Positions 11,150 to 22,770 are shown, numbered from the stretch's first letter. The stretch is DNA of 64,000 bases from Ypsolopha sequella (GCA_934047225.1 OW203990.1:20873045-20937044); one strand, 5' to 3'. A program made the numbers and translations. The notes: generated by a model from the letters alone, not told the origin.

Positions 11150-11518
11150 TCAAGCTTTCAACTTGAGTTTTCCAAGATCATTCTTCAATTTGTTTACATT
11201 TTCTTGCAAAGCTTCTTGTTTGTTCTCTAGAGCAGATATGTGGTCGTCTGTTCTCTTTATCTCTTTACTTATGTATTCCATTCGTTTAGCAACGTTCACC
11301 CTGGCCTCTTCCAGGTCTTGCTTCACTAATACTGGCCCTATAAGTTTATAAACCTCAGCATCTTTCTTTAGAAGAGTCAATTCTTCTTTTACAACCTTAT
11401 TTTCATTCAGTTGGCTATCTAGCTGCTGTTTTTGAGCTACAGCTTTATGATATTCTTTCTGGACACCATTGAATACCTCTAATTCCTTCTGAAGTTTCTT
11501 TTGTATTTCTTCAACCAT
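11150..11518 (-). CDS. Pfdn6: Prefoldin subunit 6
   Basis: Beta-type subunit of the cytosolic hexameric prefoldin chaperone, which captures unfolded actin and tubulin and hands them to the CCT chaperonin. The frame is 122 residues (the family is about 125) from ATG to TAA with no intron. Two long coiled-coil helices (residues 1-50 and 75-122) flank the central hairpins. Diagnostic stretches are QQLDSQLNENKVVKEEL and VYKLIGPVLVKQDLEEARVN, which are near the family consensus. The frame is intact and I see no poly(A) tract or TSD, so nothing argues for a retrocopy, although a single-exon copy leaves that possible. It sits between a hAT relic and a MITE and does not appear co-regulated with the neighbours. 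Confidence 0.93.
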   Translation of the reverse strand: MVEEIQKKLQKELEVFNGVQKEYHKAVAQKQQLDSQLNENKVVKEELTLLKKDAEVYKLIGPVLVKQDLEEARVNVAKRMEYISKEIKRTDDHISALENKQEALQENVNKLKNDLGKLKLKA

Positions 11519-12020
11519 GTTGTACTTTTATCAAAGGAATCTGGTAATTTCAGGCAATAATCACAATTTACCACAAAAATATATGGTAAGGATGTGCTTT
11601 GTACGGTTTATTTTTAGCGATAGTTAATTTTCCTTTGCTCTTTCACTACATCTAGAGTTTGAGGTTATAATATAAAAAAAACAACCACTAAGTCGGAAGG
11701 CAAAAGGAAGTTAGCCCATACAGCCACGTCTGAGGATTTAATAATTTTAGGTATTCTGTTGACACCACATTTACACTGTCACAAGACTCGCGCTCATAAA
11801 GAAGACAAAGCTATTTTATTGGTACATACATGCTCTAAGCTATTTTATGAGTAGGTATAGGAGATGGACTCTATTGTATTTCGATATAGAGCTTCAGTTT
11901 GTCCTATTCATGGCTAGAGCCTCGCGAGAGTGTAAATGAGGAGTGACGATCATCTGTGTGTGTGGCTAGCACGCGCCAGAGATATAGTGTGGTCGCTATC
12001 GTGTGTAAGTCGGTTATGTA
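11519..12020. other. Prefoldin upstream region
   Basis: Upstream flank of the minus-strand prefoldin gene. No TATA box or other motif stands out, and no repeat boundary was found before the MITE at 12021. Confidence 0.3.
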
Positions 12021-12545
12021 ATGAGGGCTTTTCAGACAGCATTAAAAAAAAAAAATAGTTCAGAGTGCGATCAATAGACGGCGCTGACGCGTGCTCTCAT
12101 GTCAAAAATATACAGTCTACTCTATGGTTCCTGATTCAGTGTTGCCAACTTAGGGAATTTGCACTAAAACTGGTGGTTTAGAAACCCATTTTAGCGGAGA
12201 AATATTGTTTTTAGTGGCTGGTTTTTTTTTGTGGATTAGACTTTAGTTGGTGAAAAAAGACACTCTAGCACCAAAACATTTAAAGTTTAATTTAAGTTAC
12301 ATTATCCAAAGAATTAGGTAATTAATGCTATTTCATTATTGATTTTTCCACATTCTAACGCTTATGTGGAAAATAGTACTATATAATATTAAATATATTA
12401 AAATCTTTATTATAATATATAAGGTTAGGTCTTGTCATAGAGTAGATTTTGTTACGTCGTACATTTTTGAAATTAGAGCATACGTCAGCGCCATCTAGTT
12501 CATTTTGGTGAAACTTGACTAAGAGCTGTCATGAAAAGCCCTCAT
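12021..12545. mobile_element. 525-bp MITE, TIR ATGAGGGCTTTTCA, TA target
   Basis: ATGAGGGCTTTTCAGACAGC at the left is matched inverted at the right (ATGAGGGCTTTTCATGACAG). Flanking TA at 12019-12020 and 12546-12547. Ends and internal phrases (CAGTGTTGCC, GCGCCATCTA) resemble the element at 2656-3170. No coding capacity. Confidence 0.8.
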
Positions 12546-12949
12546 TAAACAGAATAAACCAAATAAACCCATACGGACCTCGTGACCAAAGAGAACATTA
12601 TATATGCTCGTGACCTCAGAATAAGCTCGTGACCGACAATTGAAATGTGAAACCACCACCAACCACCGTACATACTCATGGTGGTTTATAATGGCTTGAT
12701 GTTAGCTTAACTCCACAATCACGTTTAACAGACAATAAAATTTCTCCCCACGATTTTTGATGTTTGTTGAGGGTTATAACCAGGGATAGGATAATCGGAT
12801 CGATATATTGGTACCTAAAGTTGGAAAAATCATTGAAAAAGTTTATAGGTGTGGAGCACGGATTGTGGAGTCGGATTCTTAAAATATCATTTATTTTGAT
12901 AGTGAAAATTACGGCATTGCTTAAAACGTTACGATGGTGTACTTAACTA

Positions 12950-13262
12950 ATACTTAAAACAGAAACGCGATTGGAGAAATTCGGCTCGATAGAAATATTT
13001 ATTGAAATGAGGTCGTTTTCGACACCAATTCTCCTGGTTTGACGATTTAGAATGACATATGGACTGCAGTTATATTTTATTAGATGGGTTTTAACGTTAT
13101 CTAGGAACTGGTTAAACGAAATTTTGATAGCAACGTTAGTACATACATTTTATATTAGTAAAAAACCGACTTTTTGCTACTTATCCGCGAATCTGTCCCT
13201 CTCGCACTGAGGGTTTTTTCACATATGGAGTAACAGGGACGCAAAAACTTTTATATATCGCC
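12950..13262 (-). mobile_element. TTAA-site MITE family B, truncated copy
   Basis: Read on the minus strand from 13262 it begins GGCGATATATAAAAG, preceded by TTAA (13263-13266), and matches 58670-59200 closely. It lacks the insertion present in that copy at 58821-59051, so it serves as the empty-site reference. Its far end is lost. Confidence 0.75.
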
Positions 13263-13437
13263 TTAACATGTGGAGGTGTAATGTAAATACTAATCAGAAA
13301 ATAATAAGGCCTAAATATCTAACACATAAACTTACATATAAAAATACATGAACATACTTAAATAAATGAATACATACCTATAAAATATACACATACATAT
13401 ATAAATAATAAATAAACATGTACAAATTATAATAATA

Positions 13438-14460
13438 TTATATATTTGAGTTCCAAGATGGGTACTCTGTTGAAAAAAATTGCTTCACTTTTATTTTAAG
13501 GCGCTCTTATCCCAGAAGAGTGACTCTCTGTCTTTTTCTTTACGTGTAAGGAGTAAAGAAAATAACCACACTTTTGTACTTTTTCGTTGTTTTTATCGGT
13601 TTTTAAATTGTTTAAAAATAAGGGATATGTTTATTAAAACCCACTTACGTGGTCGACCTAGAAAATTTAAAGAGCAATATTACCAGATATGTTTCGTTAA
13701 TAAAAGAGTGGAATTATGGAAATGGCATGATTTGAAAGGTCTTATTACATGCTGTGTTTGTGAATTATTTCTATCGAGCAAAGTTTATCTGATCGTGTAA
13801 CACATGCGTGAAAGACCTAGATAAAGGTTCGAACTATATTGCGTATTTTTTTTTTGGAAGTTTTAGACGATATTTGAAAGTTCTATTTGACTTTGAAATT
13901 ACTGATTTTGGGATAACAGCGCCTTAAAGTGATATGTATTTTTCAATGCCTGAATTGACACTGGTAAGCGATTCCAGAGTCTTGCAGCGTGTACCGAAAA
14001 TGAGTCACTGTAAAATCCTGTTCTGTTTTCTGGAATATCCTTATTCTTTGACTGTTGTAGGAGCGCATTTCACGCCCGCGTTCATTTATTGATACATAAT
14101 GTGAACCGTTCACGGAGGTAACTAGGAGCGGAGGGATTGTTAGAATAATTACGCCTATTCAAATTTAATACACTATGGAGGAGAGAAAGAATGTGAACAT
14201 TTCTGCGAAGACGAATGGGGAGCCAATTTAACTGGGAACGAAACTGTGAGACATGATCGTATTTACGAAGAGAAAAAATGAATCGAATACATACATTTTG
14301 AAGTCGTTCGAGTTTATTAAGAAGCGCCTCAATGAGGTCCAAGAAACAAGAGTCTGCGTAATCTAGAATGGGGAGAAGAAAAGACTGTGCTAGCATAATT
14401 TTGGTTTTGATTCGCAGAAAGCTCTGCATGCGTTTTAATTCGTGAAACGTACCGTACATT
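13438..14460 (-). pseudogene. LINE reverse transcriptase C-terminal fragment (Jockey/CR1-like), split by a MITE
   Basis: The minus-strand frame 14082-14459 (ALLNKLERLQNVCIRFIF, HVSQFRSQLNWLPIRLRRN, PSYLRERF) is the end of a non-LTR retrotransposon ORF2. After a stop at the 14082 end, the frame resumes downstream as RLWNRLPVSIQALKNTYHFK, the usual LINE C-terminal motif. It is then cut by the MITE at 13500-13923 and continues as IKVKQFFSTEYPSW to a stop at 13438. The 5' part of the element is missing and an in-frame stop shows it is inactive. Confidence 0.85.
13500..13923. mobile_element. 424-bp TTAA-site MITE family A, copy 1
   Basis: TIRs GGCGCTCTTATCCCA (left) and GGCGCTGTTATCCCA (right, inverted). 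TTAA at 13496-13499 and 13924-13927. Removing the element plus one TTAA restores the LINE reading frame exactly (TYHFKIKVKQFF). TTAA duplications are typical of piggyBac-type transposition, though the ends differ from canonical piggyBac. A second copy lies at 46510-46930. The 106-residue frame inside is not recognised. Confidence 0.88.
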
Positions 14461-15337
14461 TTTCTGCTTTTTTCTGTTTTCTATAGTTTTTTTTTGTTTT
14501 ATTGGCTATAAAGTCATAGTGACAGACAGGTGTCGAAGTAACTGCTGTTAAAATTGTCTTTTTTCGCGTTCTGTATATGATCTAGAAGCTGAAAGTAACA
14601 AAAAACTTGAATGTCAATAAGGTCGAAATTTGCTTGACATCTAAAAAACTATGTAGATCATATGCACATTCTTTATAAGGCATCAAACGAATTTCAACCT
14701 TATTGACAATTTAAAACTCCTCTGGTTTTTAATTTAGAAATAACAAAAAAACTTTAATGTAAATAAGGTCAGAATTTGAAGAATACATGTATGTATATAA
14801 TTTCCAAGGTATAAAACTAACCTTATTACCTTATTTCGACCTTAATACCATTTTACAACCCCTTTGTTTTTTAATCCAGTTCACTATAGCATTTTTTTTC
14901 ATCCACCGTTAGCTTCGAGATTAATAAGTCTCATAGGAGTATAGATAGTTTATCAATCTCATATTCTGTCCACTTTATTTTATCATAAATTTCGGTAAGT
15001 ATGTCAGAGAGGTTCTGAGGTTTGTTTGACATCTGCTACAAAATCTCTAGGTATATGAAATAAATCATCTGTCACTTTTGTCGTCTGTCACAAAATCTCT
15101 ATAAAAAATAAATCATCTCTCACTTTTGACACCTGTCACAAAATCTTTATGGAAAATGTATTATTGTTCTGAGGGAAAATTATGCTCTTTGGAATGATTT
15201 TGATATTTTTTTCCTAGGTGGCTCGAGTTTTTATGTCTAAAATAAATACTCACAGCAAGAAATCAAAATATTTTAAGATCTGCAAGGAAAAAAATAAATT
15301 AATTGTAATTTTAATATAAAATATATCGTCACAACAT
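14461..15337. other. Non-coding AT-rich DNA
   Basis: No long frame. Phrases such as 'AATAAGGTCGAAATT' and 'CCTTATTGACA' recur several times between 14610 and 14850, and 'CTGTCACAAAATCT' repeats at 15060-15150. These look like diverged local duplications. No element boundary could be set. Confidence 0.3.
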
Positions 15338-15715
15338 GAATCCCCGAAGGGGTGTCAGAAGTGTTCCCGATTGTGAACTGTAAATTGCAAGTTACAGTCC
15401 ACACTCGGTACACCCGCGATTTACCGTCGATTATTACGTCTCAACGTGATGGGCGGTGAGCCCTTTTGCAGTATTTCAGGCACAAATACATGCTTTTTTG
15501 GGCATGCAGGTGGCCTCTCGATGTTTTCCTTGACCGTTCAGCAAGTGGTACTGTGCACAAAGTATACTCTAAAAAATCATTGGTTGGCAAGAATACAAAT
15601 ATTATGCACATAAATTCCGAAATTCTCATAGGTGCATACTCACTCGACCGGGGATCAAACCTGGGGCTCAAGATCGAGAGGCCAGCGTTACCGCCGCGCC
15701 GCTTGTACAGCTTGA
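15338..15715 (-). mobile_element. tRNA-derived SINE, copy 2 (fullest)
   Basis: On the minus strand the head reads GGCGCGGCGGTAACGCTGG then CAGGTTTGATCCCCGG, good A- and B-box equivalents of an RNA polymerase III promoter. The body runs to the left edge and shares 'GTGTCAGAAGTGTTCCCGA' and 'TTACGTCTCAACG' with the other three copies. Confidence 0.7.
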
Positions 15716-16039
15716 CCGCATCAAGTAAGACACATTGGACTTTGTACCCATTTTATATTCTTCTCTGTAGGGGCTAATTTCGTACTGCAAGTGTATAGCT
15801 TGATTTGGTCTCCACTGTTCAAATTTTAATAGACATATTCTGAATAATTTCGCGCGCATTTTGAGGCGCGATTTACAACTTTATAACGTCAGTCTCCGGG
15901 TTATAATAAAATTAGGTTAGTCAATTATTTATATGGATACTTATCTAAATGGAAATGAATACTTTTTGGATTTATTTCTTCACACCTGCCAAAAGACTTT
16001 CCTTTGTATCAAATTTTAAGAGCAGATCAGTCAGTCAGT

Positions 16040-17840
16040 GAGTAGGAGTTTTAGGGTTCTCTAACTAAAAATCCTACCCATCGTAAAGGAACCATTATGG
16101 TGAGGTGAGACTTTCGTTGTCCGTATATTGCAGCCTCATACATTTTAAACCATTAAAGATAAAGACTTGAAACGTGGCACAAAAATAGCATTAATTTGCC
16201 CACAATAAGGTGCCATAAAAAGAAATTGAAATTTTTTAAAATATTGCCACAATAAGAGTTATTTTTTTCTTAAAATACTACATATATGCGTATCAAATTG
16301 TAGGTATTATGTAGAACGTATTAAGATACAAATCGGATAGGAAATATTTATAAAACTGTACAATTTTAAAATATTCACTTGTAGAGATTTAGAGTAATCT
16401 TTAAAAACCTCGAAAATTGTATATCGCCTCCTTATCTCCGGGACTGGTGGACCGAAAAATATGAAAAAAAAAACGATTATGGATTATAGTAGGATAACTT
16501 CAGGAAATTTTGCGATTTAAAAAAAATTGAGCACAAATGAAAAATATATAAAAAAGAAAAAGAAATGGAAAATCTATTTTATATGTAAAAGTATACGAGT
16601 ACAGTATTTTATTATGAAAAAAGTATACGAGTACTTGTAGGTATGACAGAGTTGATTTTAAAAATATATAGTTTGTTAGAAAGCTCTGAAAAAACTTTTG
16701 AAATCATTGTAAAAAACCACTAAAATATATGTCCCCTCCCCTTATCTGGAAAACAAGAGGTCCAACATTTAAACAAAAAATACTGCTTTTAGGTTATAAG
16801 GGATCGTTCAACAATTACGTGATCATTTTTGGCCGTTTTTTTAACCCTCCCCCCTATGTGATCACAGCGTAATCTTTTGTTTTTAGCCCCCCCCCCCTCG
16901 CCTTGATTACGTAATCTTCGTCCGGGCTTAAAATGTTTGCTGTCATGTCATGTTTCTATGGGTCTAAATGACCTAAATTTGGGAAGAGGTGTGTCATTTG
17001 TCAATCTAAATCTACGTTTAACAGGAACAAAGTAAACAGGAACGTAAATTTACGTTTTACAGGAACATGTAGGTACCTACACATTTTAATATTTATCTAC
17101 GTCTGTCATTTTTAAATAACATTATTGAGAAGATAAAATTATTAATAGATTTCAAAATTCGACGTAAATATTTAAATATTTTCGGAACCCCCCCCCAAAT
17201 AATAAAATAATCCAGATGTATATACAAGCACCCGACCCCCCCCCCCCCTTTCGGTGATCACGTAATTGTTGAATGATCCCTAATGGGAAAATTTCAGAAA
17301 AAATAAAGTGGTTTTAAAGAAACTAAACAGTAATGAGAAATATGAAAAAGTGGTACTTATAATAAAAGTAGATGAAAAATAACTTTATAAAAATATAATT
17401 ACGGATATCAAATTGTAGGTATAAAAGAACTGATTGATAGTTTGGCTGTATATACTTGCACCGATTTCTCGAAATCTTTGAAAAAACACAAAAATATGCA
17501 TCTTCCCCCTTATCTCCGAAATAAGAGGACCGAAAGATATGAAAAAAATCATGCCACGTGATTAGGATAACGTAAATATTACATGAAAAATATAGCGGTT
17601 AAGAAATTTACGATAACAAACAAAATTCGTAAAATTTATTGAAATTTTCCTTATGAAATATAATTACGATATAAACCTACCTTTTTCCATTATTTGGTAC
17701 TGACAATTCTTTCTTTTTTGTTATAAAAATCAGTTACGGGCATGATTTTATATACCATTGTTTTGACATTCCATAAGTAAATACGGAACCCTAGAAGCAT
17801 TCGTTTGACTCACACTTGACCGGTTTTATTTAGTACGCTT
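16040..17840 (+). repeat. Dispersed repeat 'R', copy b, with internal duplication
   Basis: Begins with the 'GGAACC...GGTGAGACT' block and ends with GACTCACACTTGACCGG. The middle module (TCAAATTGTAGGTAT ... GAAATC(T)TTGAAAAA ... GGTGGACCGAAAAATATG) occurs about three times, at 16290, 16640 and 17405, so the copy is expanded internally. It is interrupted by a MITE at 16800-17280. Confidence 0.7.
16800..17280. mobile_element. 481-bp MITE, TIR GGGATCRTTCAACAATTACG
   Basis: Left GGGATCGTTCAACAATTACG, right inverted GGGATCATTCAACAATTACG, each continuing TGATCA. TAA flanks both ends (16797-16799 and 17281-17283). Without it the host repeat reads continuously (TTAGGTTATAATGGGAAAA). Contains three C-rich tracts (about 16885, 17190, 17240). 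Possibly Harbinger-like from the 3-bp TWA site. Confidence 0.82.
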
Positions 17841-18516
17841 TGAAGAGCCGTATCTTTTTACTAGTAACTTGAATTCTTTGAAGTAGTATAATGTACAGTA
17901 TGTATACCTTAGTAGCAGTATACCCTCTGTTCTAAATCCGTGAGTATACCTTAGTATTGGATATTATTTCAACAAGGGGTTAAAAGGGTTTTTCCATGAT
18001 GAGGTACGGAACCCTAAAAACCCTTAAATTTTATTTATTCTAAGTGTGGTTGAAAGAAACTTTTGAAGCCAGTTGAGGCTCATACTGAACTAGATGTAGA
18101 CAGGAAAAGTAAGTTTTAGAACTATTCCTTCTAGCTGTGTTGGTCTTTGAGAAAAGTGACTGTGATAGACAGACAGACGGGTGGACACACGAGCCACACT
18201 ACAAACGTTTCTTATTAAATTGAGTAGAGTATTGTAATAATTATATTATATCATTTGATCATTTTGACTTGTGAAACGTGTATTATATATACCTACTTTG
18301 CAAAATAAACTTTTTGAATTTTGAATTTGAATTTTGAATTTCATTAAAGTTCTATTGACAGTCCTCCTGACAGACCCCTCTCAAAATGGTAGAGTGATCG
18401 CCCTGCTAAATTTTTCGCTCCGAAGTCAGTCTTCACTTCACTTTCAATAAAATCTTGTAGGTTTTTTCAAGTTAGGCGGTGCTTTACTTTGAAATGCAAA
18501 GCTATGACTGGCTTGT
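17841..18516. other. Non-coding, includes a LINE-like tail
   Basis: At 18290-18345, TTTGCAAAATAAAC is followed by a (TTTTGAAT)n run, a usual 3' tail of insect LINEs. The same tail appears inverted at about 3465-3510. Nothing else recognised. Confidence 0.4.
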
Positions 18517-19457
18517 GGCCTATACCCCAAGCCACAAATCGAGAGTATCGTTTGACAGACACTACTGTCACTTCCCTGAATAATGTGGCCAGATTTATTT
18601 CACTAGTGTTTGCATGAAGTGATGGGTTCGATAAATTAATTCGTTCAATTCGTTCAATAGTATAGAAAAATGACTAAATTCATTAAGTCAAGAGACAAAT
18701 TTTACTAATAACAACGTGATTCCAGAAATATAATATGTTGACTAATATAATATTTATGATTAATCAACATAACAACATTCTTAGCATACGTCCTCCTTGT
18801 AATGGTTTTATTAAACGATTTTATTTAGCTTGCCCTGTTTATTTGGGTCAAATCTAGTTGTAAACGCTAGTTACATGAATGCAGAGCAGATGGGATTTGA
18901 GGATGTGAGCAGAAACGTGAGTGAACTAACCTTTGTTCTGGATGGTTCTGGATGGGCCGGCGAATGCGCCGCGTGGCGTCCCTTCTTGTTGGGCTGATCG
19001 AGCTGGTCTTGAGCAGGGATGAGCAGGATGTATTGGTTGGTGGAGTAATGTTTTATGGAGTGGAGTACCTTTAGTTCTGATGATAATATAATTTAATACA
19101 TTCGTTGTCATTGTAAATCCAAGAATGGCGGATTAAATATTTTTTGACTACTTCCTCAATATGGATATCAAATGAAAGGGTTTGATATTTGTTTTTAGAA
19201 AAAAATCAAACATTGAGAGAGCTCCAATGAGCCGTTTTCCTTGACAGCTGTCAGTTGAGTTTCATCAAAATGAATAAGAAGGCGCTAGTTTAGTTAGCGC
19301 TAGTAGAAGTTTTCAGAAAACGAAGTGTCAAGTTTATGCAGAGACCATAAACAAACTAGAGTTGAGCTAGACTATGGTGTTTGGTACTTTTTCCCGCACA
19401 TTAAGTTTAAGTTTTGTGAAAGTAGTATTTCTTTCTGGGTAGTATTTAGAACACAAA

Positions 19458-19532
19458 ATGCGTACGTGTGCCGTTGTAGGTTGCAATGATAAAGTACATC
19501 ACACTTTAGACTTTGAGAACCAAGTGGATTAA
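19458..19532 (+). pseudogene. THAP-like zinc-finger start, 24 codons
   Basis: ATG opens MRTCAVVGCNDKVHH, with the C-x4-C spacing that starts THAP domains of transposases and host factors, then stops at TAA. Too short to classify securely. Flanked upstream at about 19228 by ATGAGCCGTTTTC, an end similar to the MITEs at 2656 and 12021, so probably a decayed relative. Confidence 0.3.
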
Positions 19533-20058
19533 AGCAACTAGGGTAGATATTAAAACTAAAAATTGGGCGACATCTGCGAAAACATTCATGCTTCTGTTCT
19601 GATCATTTCACCATTAACGATTTCAAGGAAAAAAGGCGGTTTTTTGCACTTACGTAATGCAAAAAATCGCTTTTTCTCCCTCTGAGTGGGTGGCAAGAGT
19701 TTTAATACGAGTTACCTCCAACGAACTACTGTAACAAGACCGTTAGTAGCGGCTCTGTACCTTTTGTTTAAATTAAAACCTATAACTTTTAATAAGATTT
19801 ATATTTTTCATTTCTTTAATATTTCTTTTTAACTTATTTGTTTCATGCCTTCTTATTGACTAAGGTTCGCTGTCATGGAATTCCATATTTTAAACCTATT
19901 TTTAAATTAATACAAAGTAGACGGACATCTACACTACAGTAGACATCATACATTGCCAGCATAAACGCAACCTACTTGTATGTGACTCATTACACTACAC
20001 AGAGCAGAGATTTACCTCCTCCTACCTCACATACTTATCTCCTACCTTTACCTCCTTG

Positions 20059-20538
20059 ATGCCAAAAGTGGAGTTGCTGCCTGCGATGTCATGGACTAAA
20101 GGAAGAATACAGGAGTGGCTAACAAGCAAAAATATAGCATTCGATGCTACAAATACAAAAGCCACTCTAATAGATATCGTACGGCAGAACAAAGACCAAT
20201 GTGTCAACAAGTATGTTGTGGACGAGATGGCAGCGGAGCACGGAGTCACAATCTTACGCCTGCCTCCGTACCATTGCGAACTCAATCCCATTGAGCTGGT
20301 ATGGGCGCAGGTAAAAAGTCATGTTGCCATGAATAACAAAACGTTTAAAATGGCGGAAGGAAAAGGCCTGTTAGAAGAAGGGATAAAAAAAGTAACACCC
20401 CAAAAATGGAGTGACTGCGTGACTCATGTTATTAAGGCTGCGTATAAACCTGGACAAATTAGTGATTTTGCCCCCGCATCCCCGCACCTCAACTGTTTGC
20501 GCTACCGGCCGTCACCGGCCGCGAGCGCTATTTCTTAG
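20059..20538 (+). pseudogene. DDE-superfamily transposase C-terminal fragment
   Basis: About 160 residues. TKGRIQEWLTSKNIAFDAT, CVNKYVVDEMAAEHG and LRLPPYHCELNPIELVWAQV match the C-terminal half of Tc1/mariner-IS630-type DDE_3 transposases. The Glu in NPIELVW is the last acidic catalytic residue. The first two catalytic Asp residues are missing, so it is a truncated relic. Upstream sequence (19980-20058) is an open CT-rich stretch without transposase similarity. The C-terminal 18 residues (HLNCLRYRPS...) look like read-through into unrelated GC-rich DNA. Confidence 0.75.
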
Positions 20539-20758
20539 CTCCCACGAGCGGTGTGGATCCGCGGTCATTAACCCGTGCACGTGCTAGTTTTCAATAATAA
20601 GTATAATGCATCTACGATGTATAAAATTCAACCCAGTTGACAAAACGGTTTGTTCGCAATGGCATTTTTTTGCGTAATTGTGTTTGCATCTAATTTTTAT
20701 ATTTCAAAAATTTTATTTTTCGAAAGTCATACTTGCAAAGATAATGATGACGATGATG

Positions 20759-21797
20759 ATACAACGATACGTCGATACGTCGATACGACGATACGTCGAT
20801 ACAACGATACGTCGATACGCCGATACGTCAATACGCCGATACGTCGATACGACGATACGTCGATACGGGGATACGACGATACGACGATACGGCAATACGT
20901 CGATACGACGATACGTCGATACGAGGATACGTCGATACGTTGATAAGACGATACGTCGATACGCCGATACGTCGATACGTCGATACGACGATATGTCGAT
21001 ACGGGGATACGACGATACGACGATACGGCAATACGTCGATACGACGATACGTCGATACGACGATACGTCGATACGAGGATACGTCGATACGCCGATACGA
21101 CGATATGTCGATACGGTGATACGAAGATACGTCGATACGACGATACGTCGATACGACGATACGGCAATACGTCGATACGACGATACATCGATACGAGGAT
21201 ACGACGATACGTCGATACGACGATACGTCGATACGCCGATACGTTGATACGTCGATACGACGATACGTCGATACGTCGATAAGTCGATACGAGAATACGA
21301 CGATACGCCGATACGTCGATACAACGATACGTCGATACGAGGAAACGACCATACGACGATACGACGATACGTCGATACGAGGATACGACGATACGTCGAT
21401 ACGTCGATACGACGATACGTCGATACATCGATACAAGGATACGACGATACGTCGATACGTTGATACGACGATACGTCGATACGCCGATACGTCAATACGT
21501 CGATACGACGATATGTCGATACGGGGATACGACGATACGACGATACGGCAATACGTCGATACGACGATACGTCGATACGACGATACGTCGATACGAGGAT
21601 ACGTCGATACGCCGATACGACGATATGTCGATACGGGGATACGAAGATACGTCGATACGACGATACGTCGATACGATGATACGTCGATACGACGATACGA
21701 CCATACGGCAATACGTCGATACGAAGATACGTCGATACGACGATAAGTCGATACGACGATACGTCGATACGACGATACGTCGATACGACGATACGAC
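20759..21797. repeat. 8-bp tandem satellite, unit GNSRATAC (mostly GTCGATAC/GACGATAC)
   Basis: About 130 units. GATAC is nearly invariant; positions 2 and 3 vary (GTC, GAC, GCC, GGG, GAG, GGC), giving recognisable unit words. A block starting at 20991 recurs at 21511 with few changes, exactly 520 bp (65 units) apart, a higher-order repeat. Because the unit lacks stop codons in all frames, long frames up to 423 codons appear on both strands (RRYVDTSI-type or YRRIDVSS-type 8-residue repeats). They are artefacts, not genes. The array is richer in GC than its surroundings. Confidence 0.95.
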
Positions 21798-21875
21798 CAC
21801 GATCACGATCACGATCACGATCACGATCGCGATCGTGATCGTGGTCGTGATCGTGATCGATGGCGATGGCGATGG
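21797..21875. repeat. Palindromic GATCAC/GTGATC tract plus GATGGC repeat
   Basis: Five units of GATCAC are followed across a GATCGCGATC centre by units of GTGATC, forming a long potential hairpin of about 60 bp, then three GATGGC units. It directly abuts the 8-bp satellite and may have arisen from it. Confidence 0.85.
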
Positions 21876-22539
21876 TAATGGTGAGATAAGGTTTTGTTAG
21901 TCTCCCAGAGGGGTAGGCAGAGACTACATATTTCCATCTGCTACGATCCAGACACAACTCTTTCGCCTCTTCCACATCCATCAACCATATTTATTGTGAT
22001 ATTAAATTGTAAGCTAAAAAAAATACCTCAGACGAAAAACATAGCGATATTCATTAGTCCATTGAGACAACCTTTAGTTCAACATCTTTAATAAAACATG
22101 ACCTATCTACTTATTTTGTTAAGTAATGGCGTACCTTTGCATTACTTTCATCCACTGCTTTATTTTCACTCGTAAAACATTTTTATTCCATTTTTTACAT
22201 TGGTTGCATTTATTTCCCATGTTTCAAATTACGAGATTTATTTAAATTACGAAACCGGGACGTCGAGAGCGCAAAAACGTAGCCCTCCCGTCTCAACGGA
22301 GCGATCACAACTGACCGACGGGTGAGTGACGAAACAAAGCATGGAACAAAAAGCGCGTGCGACCGAGATATCTTGTCGCCGCCTTGTCTCAGAATAAATC
22401 GACGTAAGCGCCAATTCTTAGATGTTAAATTAAATGAAAACGAAACAGAATTATTCAAAATCCCCGTGCAATTATACGGGGTCATTTGTTTTCTTATTTT
22501 TAATACAAATTTCAAGGCAAACTGTTTTAAGAAAGGTCC
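21876..22539. other. Non-coding, possible repeat fragment at 21890-21990
   Basis: The stretch GTCTCCCAGAGGGGTAGGCA...CCACATCCATCAAC resembles sequences I associate with repeats in moth genomes, but no second copy is in the window. The rest has no recognisable content. Confidence 0.3.
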
Positions 22540-22770
22540 TTTAACACTCGAAAAACATGAAATAAAGAGGTAACTTCGTATTTTTTTTCTATCGAGCGAA
22601 CTTAAAGCTTTTGCGTTTTTGCTTCTGCACGAATATCAGCCCTATAGTCTATTATCTATATTATTTTTATTAAACCGATTGACCAAGTTACACAATGTTT
22701 TATGCTCATTTGAAATTATGCATCTGACATTATACCGACCCTTAAAGAAGAGGACAAAATGTGTCGTCTC
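22540..22770. repeat. Dispersed repeat, inverted copy of 48545-48790
   Basis: Blocks CTCGAAAAAC(A/G)TGAAAT, TTTTTCTATC and AAACCGATTGACCAAGTTAC are shared in inverse order and orientation with 48545-48790. Probably an old transposable-element fragment. It lies next to the 33-residue acidic frame at 22759. Confidence 0.65.

Noticed and set aside
13480..13800. 106-residue frame in MITE family A
   Set aside because: The second copy (46510-46930) breaks the frame by substitutions and indels, and nothing resembles a known domain.
20759..21797. CRISPR-like array
   Set aside because: Units are 8 bp and contiguous with no spacers, and the genome is eukaryotic.
20713..21984. Long frames up to 423 codons on both strands with 8-residue repeats (YRRIDVSS, RRYVDTSI)
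   Set aside because: They arise because an 8-bp unit without stops is open in all frames. No start context, splice sites or non-repeat domain supports translation.
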